Shown piece by piece: positions 24,429 through 33,268 of a stretch of DNA of 52,175 bases. Position 1 is the stretch's first letter. Every line of letters begins with the position of its first letter. The DNA comes from Blastocatellia bacterium (lineage in GTDB: Bacteria; Acidobacteriota; Blastocatellia; HR10; J050): the NCBI GenBank assembly GCA_026985075.1, contig JALSQX010000037.1:1-52175 (forward strand), read 5' to 3'. The position numbers and the translations under genes are program-made. The notes beneath the pieces were generated by a model that made no database searches, was not told where the DNA came from, and worked only from the letters and a program-made list of their open reading frames with translations.

Positions 24429-27400
24429 GAGCTCTGGCTGACAGGGCTTCGGCGAGCGCGAAGGCGCTTGTGCGAACCCCGTCGGCTTCGGATCTTTGCG
24501 ATGAGCTCTTCGAACTCGTGAAAGGATAGAGTCCGCTTCCCCTCGGCGAGAGCTTCTCGAAAGTCCGCCAAATACTGCTCGGTGGGCATCTGCCGACCGC
24601 CCTCAAACTGCCAGAGGTCATCGTAGCCCGGATAGAGCACGAAATACATGGTGAACCAGGGCTCGATTCCCAGAAGATCGTGCCTCTGGGCGTAATAGGC
24701 CATCACCCGGAGGAAGCGGGCATCCCACCAGGCCCGGCAAGGGTCGTTGAAGCCAGGGAACATGTCCGTGGGATCGGGCGTCCGCCGGTTCCACTGCGTG
24801 GTGAGCCAGAACTCCTCCACCCAGGCCCCCTTGCCCCGGGAGTGGATCAGCTTGATCTTCTCCTCGATGGCGTCCCCGCCGGGACATTCCTCGCACAGCC
24901 CCCAGAGGTTGTAGATGTCGAAGCCCACAATATCCAAGCAGGGGATCTCCACGAAGACGTCCACGTAGTCGATCCCTCGCTCGGAGTTGAGGGCCGTCGC
25001 GCTCGCTTTGACGTCCGGGTCGATTTGCTTGGCCCGCTCACAGGCCGCCTCCACCCAGCTCCTCACGAACGCTTGAGACAGCCTCTCTCTCCCCTTGGGC
25101 TCGTGGACGATGGTAAAGTACTCGGGGTGCCACCTCCTGATGATGAATTCCGTCGCGCTGAGGACCTTTGGCGGCCGCTCCCGCGGGCCGTACATAAAAC
25201 TTCTCAGCCAGAGCTTGAGCTTCAGGCCCCTGGCCCGTGCCGCGGCGATGACCCGGTCGTAGCGCTCAAGCAGGGCTGGGGGAATGTCCTCCGGAACTCC
25301 TACAATGCCCAGGGCGAAGACGTCCACCCCCAGCTCGGTCAGCATCTGCAGGAACCTCAGGTCATCGTCAAGGTCTGTGAAATCGCGGAGCCCTCCGCTG
25401 AGGGGCAGATGAAAGCCCATAAAGTGCATGGGTTTGAACGTGGAGGGCCGCCATTCCCCAAGCTTTCGGTCGAGCCAGGTGTCCATCTCTCTATAGACCT
25501 GCTCATATTCAGGGGGCAGGTTCGCAGGAAGACAAGGAGATTCCCCCGGATTACCTTCGCAGTCAGCGCTCGAACGAGTCGTGCCGGTCCCAACGGTTGC
25601 TACGGCCTCCCGATACGCCCGACTGGCCTCGGTGAGTTGCCCGGCTGCGGCCGCCTCCATCGCCCGGTCCAGCGCAAGCCCGAGCATCCGGTTCGGCGGC
25701 AGGTACTCCTCCGGATGTCGTTGCACCTCGTCGTAGTCGAGATAGGCGAAGAAATAGCCCGTGAAGAAGGGATCGAGGAACGCCAGCCGCTGCCAGTGGG
25801 CCAGTCCCACCAGTATGCGCATAAATTGGGCATCCAGGGGCGCCCAGAAGGAGAAGACGTCGCTGTAGCGCCACTTGTCCCGGAGCCAGTCCTGCCCGCC
25901 ATAGTGGGCCCACGTCTCCCCGATCCCCACGCCCTTCCCCTGCGCGCGGGCGAACCCGGCCAGCTCGACCAGCTTGTAGAGGTCGCCACGGTGCAGGCCG
26001 TAGAGGTGAAGGTTGATGAAGTCCACCTCGGTGTTTCGGGCAAAGCTCCGCACGTAGGGTTCCTCCCAGGTGCCCCCTCCAGCCCCGATCTGCATCTCCG
26101 GGTCGGGACAGCTCAGACGGCTCTTCACGTGGGAGACGAAGGCTGTCCACTCCGGGACGGAGATCTCCAGGCCCAGGCGCTCGTTCTGTGTATGGGGCTC
26201 GTCCACGATCGTGTAGAAGTCGGGCCGAAGCTCCCTGCAGATGCGCTCGGCATACTCTAAAAGCACATCGCGCACCCGCCCTTTGGTGAAGCCCTCGTAG
26301 GAGACGGGAATCCATTCGGGCAGGGCGAACTCGAACTCCACGTGGAGCTTGAGACGGCGGGCCCGGATCTCCTCTGCGAGCCGCCGGTAGAGGGCCAAAT
26401 ACTCCGAAGAACGGGGGAACTCCTCCGAGAGCAGGGGATAACCGATGTCCAGATGGATGAGCCGGACGCCCAGAGCCTTGAGGGCGTCAAGGTAGCGCAG
26501 CGTCTGCTCGTAGTAGGCGGGATCGAGCATCGCCTCCCCGGCGTGGAGGTTGGCGGGCAAGAGGTTGGCCCCGAAGGCGACATCGTAGGGCTCCCCGTCC
26601 CAGATTTCAGCGAGGTAGCGGTCGAACTCTTCGAGGGTGGCCTGCAGCGCCACGTAGGTCTCGCCATAGGGTCCCGGGACCTCATCCGTCGCCCTCGCTT
26701 GGGCCAGCTCTCGGATCGTCTCATAGGTGTTAAACTCCGGGGCCAGGGCGTCGTACACCCGGTAGTGCCCGAAGGCTAATCTTGTCGTGACTTCTCCCCT
26801 CCCCAGGTAGCCGCCGTGCACCGGATAGGCGAAGATAATCCCCAACTCTTGGAACGCCCGATCGAATGCTCTCAGGGCCTGCCGCTGCTCTTCGGGGGTG
26901 AGCTGCTGGCTGAAGGCCACCAGTGGGGACTCATCGAACGACCAGTCGATGAAGGCGATCAGCGGGATCTTCCCGTATTTCTCAAAGATGAGTGCAAGGG
27001 CCTCCCGCCATCTTTCTACATCGAGCCGCTTCTGTAGGACCTCCTCGATGGTGGGCGAAAGCGTCACGAAATCCATCTGCGGCGGATTGTAGGGGAACTC
27101 CTGGCCTTCCAACTCCGCCAGCACGAACGGGCCAGCCCAACTGCCCACGGAGACCCGCCTGCCCCGTGCCATCCCATACTGATGGATTTCCTCGACGATG
27201 TGAGCGGCCGCGACCAGCGACTCCTGCACCGCCGAATGCTGAAGATCCCCCGTCATCTGGGCCAGCAGGGTCGCCTGGCGGTAGAGCATGTCGATCCAGA
27301 TGGCGTTGGCGCCGCAGTCGATCTGCTTCTTCGCCCAATTCAACAACAGCGCTTGGAACTGAGGGTTCGTGAGATCGGGAAAGTAGGCCGGGACCGTCCG

Positions 27401-28180
27401 TCGGTCATATTCTTCAATGGACCCGCCGTAGGGATGGATCCCGTAGAACCAGGCTTGAAACTCCTCCTTGGTGACCGGCCTTCCCCGGTAGCGGATGCTC
27501 CACTTTTGGGGGTCGAGGGCCATCGCCCAAGTTTGTTCGGAATTGTAGACCCGACGCGTGATGGGGTCCCACTCCACGCGAGCGAGGGTCTGGGCCGGGA
27601 TGGCTCCGACGAAGAGCACGTCGGGCAACTCTCTCTTGATGGCCGCGATCCAGCGGCGCAGCTCCTCATAGTAGTGGCCGGTGCGCCGGAGGTTCGCGGC
27701 GATCTGCTGCGGCGTAGGCGGGGGCTCGCCCCGCAGCTCGGCCAGCTCTCGGGCAAATTGTATGAGTTCAGGAGGGATCTCGTCCGGGGAGTCCACCACG
27801 GGCATCCACTTCCAAAAGGCCCGAAAGACCAGATCCGCGCGCGTCTCCTTCAAGATTTGGAGGGTTTCGTCGATACTGCGGTCCAGATAAACCCCGTCGG
27901 TGATGTTCTCATAGAGTACGGCCACCCGCACCGCGGGCAGCCCTACCGGAGTTGAGGCCTGGGTCTTCCCCTCATCGGGCTGGGGAAAGGAGACCCAAAG
28001 CCCAAGGATCGTGGCCAAAAGCAGCACGGGTACGAGAATTCGCAGGCTCCTGCCTCCTTCAACGCTTGAGCTTCTCCTTTCAGGCTTGAGGCGACGAATT
28101 CCCCCTAAGCCTGAGCCGGAGCCCTCTGCATGAGGTGAGCCCGTTGGACCCCGTCTCAGGAGAGGAGGATGATGTTCCAC
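24425..28180 (-). CDS. Giant exported protein with three TIM-barrel glycosidase-like modules
   Basis: A 1251-residue protein with an N-terminal membrane helix or signal anchor (ILVPVLLLATILGLWVSF, residues 48-65). Module 1 (about 82-490) is barrel-like (ADLVFRAFWKWMP, CGANAIWIDMLYRQ, VSVGSWAGPFVLAEL, PLIAFIDWSFDES) without a family I can name. Module 2 (about 505-825) is clan GH-A-like, with acid/base Glu661 in FYTIVDEPHTQ and nucleophile Glu755 in VGIGETWAHYG. It is clearly homologous to the barrel of the protein at 33265-35634. Module 3 (about 895-1190) repeats the plan with Glu1027 in FTIVHEPKG and Glu1123 in AWVEEFWLTT. The start is a GTG at 28180 with a weak ribosome site. Three hydrolase modules in one chain suggest processive or multi-linkage attack; substrate unknown. 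Confidence 0.8.
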   Translation of the reverse strand: MEHHPPLLRRGPTGSPHAEGSGSGLGGIRRLKPERRSSSVEGGRSLRILVPVLLLATILGLWVSFPQPDEGKTQASTPVGLPAVRVAVLYENITDGVYLDRSIDETLQILKETRADLVFRAFWKWMPVVDSPDEIPPELIQFARELAELRGEPPPTPQQIAANLRRTGHYYEELRRWIAAIKRELPDVLFVGAIPAQTLARVEWDPITRRVYNSEQTWAMALDPQKWSIRYRGRPVTKEEFQAWFYGIHPYGGSIEEYDRRTVPAYFPDLTNPQFQALLLNWAKKQIDCGANAIWIDMLYRQATLLAQMTGDLQHSAVQESLVAAAHIVEEIHQYGMARGRRVSVGSWAGPFVLAELEGQEFPYNPPQMDFVTLSPTIEEVLQKRLDVERWREALALIFEKYGKIPLIAFIDWSFDESPLVAFSQQLTPEEQRQALRAFDRAFQELGIIFAYPVHGGYLGRGEVTTRLAFGHYRVYDALAPEFNTYETIRELAQARATDEVPGPYGETYVALQATLEEFDRYLAEIWDGEPYDVAFGANLLPANLHAGEAMLDPAYYEQTLRYLDALKALGVRLIHLDIGYPLLSEEFPRSSEYLALYRRLAEEIRARRLKLHVEFEFALPEWIPVSYEGFTKGRVRDVLLEYAERICRELRPDFYTIVDEPHTQNERLGLEISVPEWTAFVSHVKSRLSCPDPEMQIGAGGGTWEEPYVRSFARNTEVDFINLHLYGLHRGDLYKLVELAGFARAQGKGVGIGETWAHYGGQDWLRDKWRYSDVFSFWAPLDAQFMRILVGLAHWQRLAFLDPFFTGYFFAYLDYDEVQRHPEEYLPPNRMLGLALDRAMEAAAAGQLTEASRAYREAVATVGTGTTRSSADCEGNPGESPCLPANLPPEYEQVYREMDTWLDRKLGEWRPSTFKPMHFMGFHLPLSGGLRDFTDLDDDLRFLQMLTELGVDVFALGIVGVPEDIPPALLERYDRVIAAARARGLKLKLWLRSFMYGPRERPPKVLSATEFIIRRWHPEYFTIVHEPKGRERLSQAFVRSWVEAACERAKQIDPDVKASATALNSERGIDYVDVFVEIPCLDIVGFDIYNLWGLCEECPGGDAIEEKIKLIHSRGKGAWVEEFWLTTQWNRRTPDPTDMFPGFNDPCRAWWDARFLRVMAYYAQRHDLLGIEPWFTMYFVLYPGYDDLWQFEGGRQMPTEQYLADFREALAEGKRTLSFHEFEELIAKIRSRRGSHKRLRARRSPVSQSS

Positions 28181-28301
28181 TCCGGGATCGGGTTTGGATC
28201 ACAGGCCAAATCTTCTGCGGTTGGTTCGCCGAGGGCGATCACTCACAGAATCAGGCTCAATCCTGAGAGCGCGAATGACTTCACGGTTTCCGCCTCAACA
28301 G

Positions 28302-29906
28302 TCACTCTCCTCGCAGTATGAGGAGCGAGATGGCATTCACCGGCAACTCGAAGCTCAAGCCCAACTGGCCGTGAGGCGCTTCAACATACTGCGGCGGCTC
28401 GAGTAGCTCAAGTTGCGCATGGGCTTGAATCGCGGCTATCTGCTCGGGGGTGGGATCGAGTGGTCGCCCCAGCCGCTCCCAGGCCCGATAGGCGTTACTG
28501 TGCTCCCTATCGATGCGATAGTGTCTGAGCGTGAACACTTCGGTTTCCAAGCCGGCGATCTCCACCTGGATGGGAGTCGCGCGGCCCCTCCCCTCCTCAT
28601 CCGTCTCATCGAAGTGGTAAATCAAAACCTGAGTGCTGGTGAAGCCACGCCGGGTAGCAAAGCCGCGCACCTCGCTCTCCAGACCGGGCCCGAACACCTG
28701 GACCCGCTCGGAACCCAATTTGGCCAAAAGCTCATAGGCGAGGAAAATTGGGAGCTTGATCAGCGTGCCTCCCAGGTCAAAGGTGAGGGCACGCCAGCCG
28801 CCTCTCCCTATGCCACCTGTGGGTTGGCCCCACCTCAGGAACTTGTCGACTCGAGCACTGGGGTCGTGAAATACAAGGTCAAGAGAGCGACAAAGAAAAC
28901 AGGCCTCGTACTCGCTATAGATGCTCTCGGTGCGTCTCCGCAACCGCTGACCCCACTCATTCTGCTGCAACTCCACGCCGGTGAGCTCCGGGAACTCGCG
29001 CACGATCTGCTGCATCCGCTGATTCTTCTGGCGGATGGACTCGGTCGTCCCATAGCCGTGCCAGGAGATGAAGTCAATCGGGGTACCGCGCCCCCCGGTG
29101 GCGTGATTCCTCCCACGGACGCAATGATTGAGGAAGGCTCTGAAATATTGCTCATTTCCTGCAATGGCTGGGCCCCCCACCTTGATTTGAGGATCAGCGG
29201 CTTTGGCTCCCGCTGCGAAATAATCGTACATCTTACAGAAGCGCTCTATTTTCTCGGGCGTGACGGGCTCACCCCGCTCCACACCGTCGATGAAGTACCT
29301 CTTAAGGTCAGGCTCGTTCCATACCTCGAAGTACCAGGTGCGCACTTCCTGGGCGCCATAACGATCGAGGCAATGGCGGATGGTTTCATAGACGAGATCG
29401 TGCCATTTATCATAGTCTTTGGGCGTGTTGATTGCCCCGTAGCTATAGTTTCGCACGATGGGACCTTCGGCCAAGGCGTCGGGCATAAAATCCGTCTCCA
29501 GAATGGGCTTCAAGCCCGCCCTCACCCAGATGTCGAGCACCTGATCGAGGTACCGCCAGTTATATCTCGGGTTGCCCTCGGCGTCTTCGGAGTAGACTCG
29601 GCAACCATAGGGCCAGGGGTCACCGGGACGACCGTCGCTGAAGGCATTATGGCAACGGATGTACCGAAAGGCCTCACTTTCTCGCACCAGCTCCCAGAAA
29701 GGCTGGTTCTCGGGGCGGATCGTGACAGCATAGATGGGGTCGTAGCCGATGTTAGCCCAGATCGCTGGATCACAGGGACCGAGCGTTCGCGTGAGATCGA
29801 CCTGAAAGCTCACCACCCTCTGAGAAGAGGTCCATTTCGGAAGGGCCGGGACGAGAAGCACCCCCGAAAGCCCGGTCAAAAATGTCCGCCGTGAAAGTTT
29901 TTTCAT
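28302..29906 (-). CDS. GH39-like glycoside hydrolase, TAT-exported
   Basis: A 534-residue enzyme. The N-terminus MKKLSRRTFLTGLSGVLLVP has the twin-arginine export signal. The barrel shows FRYIRCHNAFSDGR, LPILE-type strand GLKPILETDF, WYFEVWNEPD with acid/base Glu198, VGGPAIAG, DFISWHGYG and GVELQQNEWG with nucleophile Glu317. This order matches GH39 (beta-xylosidase/alpha-L-iduronidase) enzymes; a beta-sandwich C-terminus follows, ending ISLLILRGE. GGGAGGAG precedes the ATG at 29906. It lies 121 bp ahead of the giant three-module protein on the same strand. Specificity for xylosides or iduronides cannot be chosen. Confidence 0.85.
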   Translation of the reverse strand: MKKLSRRTFLTGLSGVLLVPALPKWTSSQRVVSFQVDLTRTLGPCDPAIWANIGYDPIYAVTIRPENQPFWELVRESEAFRYIRCHNAFSDGRPGDPWPYGCRVYSEDAEGNPRYNWRYLDQVLDIWVRAGLKPILETDFMPDALAEGPIVRNYSYGAINTPKDYDKWHDLVYETIRHCLDRYGAQEVRTWYFEVWNEPDLKRYFIDGVERGEPVTPEKIERFCKMYDYFAAGAKAADPQIKVGGPAIAGNEQYFRAFLNHCVRGRNHATGGRGTPIDFISWHGYGTTESIRQKNQRMQQIVREFPELTGVELQQNEWGQRLRRRTESIYSEYEACFLCRSLDLVFHDPSARVDKFLRWGQPTGGIGRGGWRALTFDLGGTLIKLPIFLAYELLAKLGSERVQVFGPGLESEVRGFATRRGFTSTQVLIYHFDETDEEGRGRATPIQVEIAGLETEVFTLRHYRIDREHSNAYRAWERLGRPLDPTPEQIAAIQAHAQLELLEPPQYVEAPHGQLGLSFELPVNAISLLILRGE

Positions 29907-30205
29907 AGCTCATCTCCTCCCTTTTTTCCGCCTTCTATGACTCGCGGACAGGGGCACTCCGCCCGCGAAAGATCGCGATTCCTCACTCATCGTGGCTCTC
30001 ATCGGTCGGCGCGTCAGAGCCTCGTGTCTATAGAGATCGGCAGTCCAAATCGCGAGCTCGCACAGGATAAAATGGAGACATTCCCCGGTGGGTGTTTCCC
30101 CACCCGGAGAGGGTTTCGGCACCCGCGTCCACGCTGGCTTTTCCTCTTCCAAACGGTCCACGCCACATCTTCGATTGCTCGGCACGGTGTCAGGCCATCG
30201 CCGGC

Positions 30206-32440
30206 TCACGGCGAGAGATCGAGAAGTGTCATGATGGCTTGAGCAATTGTCCAGCGGTAGCGGGCGTAATCTTCCGCTTCGAAGTACGCAATGATCCCCC
30301 GCGCCTCCGGGCCGTAGCGATTCAAGTCGGCCCGCAACTCGGCCAGAAGGGCTTCTGCACGAGCCACTGCATCGGCTTTTGTCGGATCGCCTCGGACGGC
30401 CGCTAACGCCCGTTCCAGAGTGAAGAGATATCGCAAGTCATCGATCCCTTCCCGAACGCCCTCCCAGCGCAGCGTCGGGAGCGTGGGTGCGTAATGGCGT
30501 TCCGGGTCGGGATAGGCATACGCCAGGTCGCCGGTGGGGCCGTCCGTGTCGTCGTAGGGATCACCGAAGAAGACCTGATAGATCCACACCCCTTGCTCCC
30601 GGAAGGGGCTGTTCCAAGCGTAGAATCCCCAGGTGACGCGGGAGAACTCGGGTCGGCCACCCAGGCTACGCGTATTGTAGTAGAAGCCCAGCCGATCCCC
30701 AGAAGATGCCGCGTCGGCCGCAATCTCTTGAAAAGGATGCAGGGGGAGCCAGCGGTCCACCGACCAACCACTGTAGAAACGCACGTCAACGAAGGGATCT
30801 GCTTCCGGAGGCAAGACCTCAGCTCCGTCCAGAGAGACCTCCACCAGCGCGCCCGGCACCCGCTTGATCAGTGGAGCCAGCCAGTAGAATTCGGCTTCCT
30901 TCTGGGGATCGCCGAAGGGTTCGTCTACGGGAAAGAAGTAGATTTGGGGCCAGCCTCGTTCCTGCTGCAGGCGCAGCACAGTGGAGACTACTTCGGTGTA
31001 GATCGCTTCTAGCGTCTGAGTGGCCACTCCGAGGCGTTGCAGGTCACGATGAAGCTGCGAGATGCCGCGCCAATGGACTGGCCCGGTGAATCCCAACTCC
31101 ACCAGCAGATCCATGTGCTGGATCAAATCGCTATAGTCCACCTGGACGGTGCCATCCAGAGCCAGACTGACGGCCACCGGAGTGTAAGCGAAGCCGGAAT
31201 TCATTCCATGGACGCGCATGTCCTCGTGGTCCTGGCGCAGGTAAGCGAAGGGATCACCGGGCAAATGAACGCCATCGAACTCTCGAAGCGGCCGATAGCC
31301 CATGCTGAAGGCGCGATCGGGCGGAGTCTGCAACGTGAAGGGGAGAACCTCCAGCGTCAGCGTCAAGATGCGGGAAGGCGCATTGACCGGGGCGACGGTG
31401 ATGGTGCCCTGATACGTGCCCGGCAGAGCATCAGGTGGGACGTGGATGATGAGCCAGTACTGTCGGGAAGCATTGGCCGGGATATCCTGGGGTGTGTTGT
31501 AATCCAAAATTTCAGGCACCAGCTCGGTCTCCTCGGGAGCGCTGTGGTTGTGGCGGCGCTTGGTCATCACTCGCACGACGCGCAGGTCGAGCGCGGCGGC
31601 AGGGATGACGGCACGAGCGCTTGGAGAATGAAGGGTCAAATCACTGATGCTCACCATTACGTCACGTAACGATTGGCGAGCATAGATCGCGAAAGTCAGA
31701 GGCTCGTATTCGCCAGGAGTAGCAAAGGTCCACAGAGTGGAGGTGATCTCGTCCGGCTCGGGGATCGTGGAGGGAAGGATGTGCTCCAGCCAGGAGCGAA
31801 CATACAGGACGTAGTCCGAGTAAGAGTCGAGGTAGCTGCGATCAATCGGTGGTTTCTCGATCCCCGATGGGACCCATGTGGGATCGGTCGTCAGAACGAT
31901 GGCGTCCATGCGCATGGGAGGACTATCAGGGTCGTCCCGGCGCAGTTGCAGGGTGTGCGGATTACCCGCTGGGTCCAGGTCCAGGTTCAGGCCGCGGGTA
32001 TCCAGTCGGATCCACCGGAAAGCGAGATCAGGGCCATAGGTCGGTCCCCGTTGGAGAATCGTGGCCGGAATTGGCGGCTGGTCGTCCACGGTCCAGGAGA
32101 AGAGAGCATCCGCCGGCCAGAGGGCGATCCAAACGGCGCGATAATGACCGGGAGCGGGAACGCGCAGGGCATAGTCTGCATACCAGTAACCGGGCGGATC
32201 GAAAGGTCGGCCTTTGCGGCCAGGCCAAAACAGGAGGTACTCCTGGTCGCTGCAATGGCGACAGAAGCGGCCACGGGTGGCGTAGCTGGCGTGGGGAAAG
32301 TTGCTCCTGGCGAAGGCTTCCGCCTCCAGCCAGACCCAGGACGCCGAGCCCGCGCTGCCCTTCTCGGACGCTCCGTGCAATCTCAGCGTGAGAGCCGGCA
32401 GGAGCAGACACAAGCCCAAAATCATCGCCAGTCGTGTCAC
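30206..32440 (-). CDS. Exported DUF4091/GH123-like glycosidase
   Basis: A 744-residue protein with a signal peptide (MILGLCLLLPALTLRLHG). The N-terminal ~180 residues form a carbohydrate-binding-like beta domain (WLEAEAFARS, YADYALRVPAPGHYRAVWI). A second beta domain contains PGEYEPLTFAIYARQSLRDV. The catalytic barrel follows (DMRVHGMNSGFAYTP, IYFFPVDEPFGDPQKE with a D-E pair, VRFYSGWSVDRWLP) and the DUF4091 signature LRWEGVREGIDDLRYLFTLE lies near residue 660. Related GH123 enzymes are beta-N-acetylgalactosaminidases that use substrate assistance with a D-E pair. Start GTG 32440 has AGGAGG seven bases upstream. The likely role is cleavage of an N-acetylated hexosamine linkage (inference from the family). 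Confidence 0.85.
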   Translation of the reverse strand: MTRLAMILGLCLLLPALTLRLHGASEKGSAGSASWVWLEAEAFARSNFPHASYATRGRFCRHCSDQEYLLFWPGRKGRPFDPPGYWYADYALRVPAPGHYRAVWIALWPADALFSWTVDDQPPIPATILQRGPTYGPDLAFRWIRLDTRGLNLDLDPAGNPHTLQLRRDDPDSPPMRMDAIVLTTDPTWVPSGIEKPPIDRSYLDSYSDYVLYVRSWLEHILPSTIPEPDEITSTLWTFATPGEYEPLTFAIYARQSLRDVMVSISDLTLHSPSARAVIPAAALDLRVVRVMTKRRHNHSAPEETELVPEILDYNTPQDIPANASRQYWLIIHVPPDALPGTYQGTITVAPVNAPSRILTLTLEVLPFTLQTPPDRAFSMGYRPLREFDGVHLPGDPFAYLRQDHEDMRVHGMNSGFAYTPVAVSLALDGTVQVDYSDLIQHMDLLVELGFTGPVHWRGISQLHRDLQRLGVATQTLEAIYTEVVSTVLRLQQERGWPQIYFFPVDEPFGDPQKEAEFYWLAPLIKRVPGALVEVSLDGAEVLPPEADPFVDVRFYSGWSVDRWLPLHPFQEIAADAASSGDRLGFYYNTRSLGGRPEFSRVTWGFYAWNSPFREQGVWIYQVFFGDPYDDTDGPTGDLAYAYPDPERHYAPTLPTLRWEGVREGIDDLRYLFTLERALAAVRGDPTKADAVARAEALLAELRADLNRYGPEARGIIAYFEAEDYARYRWTIAQAIMTLLDLSP

Positions 32441-32592
32441 GGTTTCACCTCCTCCTCGCCCGGCTCATAGATCCCGCAATTGAGAGGATACCCTTGGGCG
32501 GTGGCCGCCTGAGAGACCAGAAAAGTTCGTGCGGCTCGTTGTTCCCTGCCACCAGATTCTCCCACAGGCGTACGTCGAGGACGTCGGTTCAT

Positions 32593-33040
32593 CGCGTGTA
32601 GGGTCGTCCAGATTCAAGAAGCCTTCCTCCCGCCGTTCCAAGAGTGACGGTGTGGGATTGGTACGGCTACTGATCCCGAACAACATATCAGTTACGAATG
32701 AACGCACCGTCATGCGAGACACCCGAAGTGCCACTCCCTTGTCCTGGTTCGGCAATAAAGGTACCGGCCGAGATGCCCTTCATCTCCCTCGCTGCCTGGC
32801 TGTTCAGTAAAATAACCGATCTCTCGGGCTGGCTCATGTATGCTGCCGCCGTACGGTCCGGTCATACGGACTTTCTTCATCACGCGCCATCAGATCACAA
32901 GTCGCCGCGCAGGAACGCCCTCCTCGTCGTAGGCGCGAGCTCATGAGCGACTCCCGTCGAAATAGGAACACAGCCGATGCGGGAAACCAATACTCGAATG
33001 GAGGTTTCGGTCGTCTTCACGCCCCTGCGCATCTTCACCT
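32593..33040. other. Non-coding gap inside the hydrolase island
   Basis: About 450 bases with no frame that has both a start signal and protein-like composition. It splits the 27-kb run into two possible transcription units and should hold the promoter of the DUF4091-GH39-giant protein unit. I saw no insertion sequence ends and no clear terminator. Confidence 0.45.
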
Positions 33041-33268
33041 TTAAGACGAAACCGCTCGATGAGGAGTTTGAAAAATATCTCTTCGGAACGAGGACCCGAG
33101 TGATCGAGCGGACGACCGCATCACGTCCTTGCCCATCAGTCCCTCAAGCGCCCTGATCGAAGATTCCCATATGGGGATGAATGGCTGATCCCAATCCAGA
33201 AAGGACCAGCGCCTCATCGTCCGAGAGTCGATCTCGACCACGACGAGCATCCGCTCCAGACCGCTCAT
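33041..33268 (-). CDS. Short hypothetical protein coupled to the GH-propeller gene
   Basis: A 75-residue frame beginning with an ATG that overlaps the stop of the upstream gene (ATGA, 33265-33268). The first 50 residues look protein-like (RMLVVVEIDSRTMRRWSFLD, FIPIWESSIRALEGLMGKDV), the last 25 do not. No family is recognised and there is no independent ribosome-binding site. It could be a degraded remnant or a chance frame. Confidence 0.25.
   Translation of the reverse strand: MSGLERMLVVVEIDSRTMRRWSFLDWDQPFIPIWESSIRALEGLMGKDVMRSSARSLGSSFRRDIFQTPHRAVSS

Noticed and set aside
24680-26260. 526-codon plus-strand open frame
   Set aside because: Antisense to the three-barrel protein; composition is rich in Pro, Arg and Gly with no recognisable domain.
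32437-32592. 51-codon minus-strand frame ending PGEEEVKP with a GTGA overlap to the DUF4091 gene
   Set aside because: The EEEV ending is simply the AGGAGG ribosome-binding site of the next gene read as codons; no own ribosome site or family resemblance.
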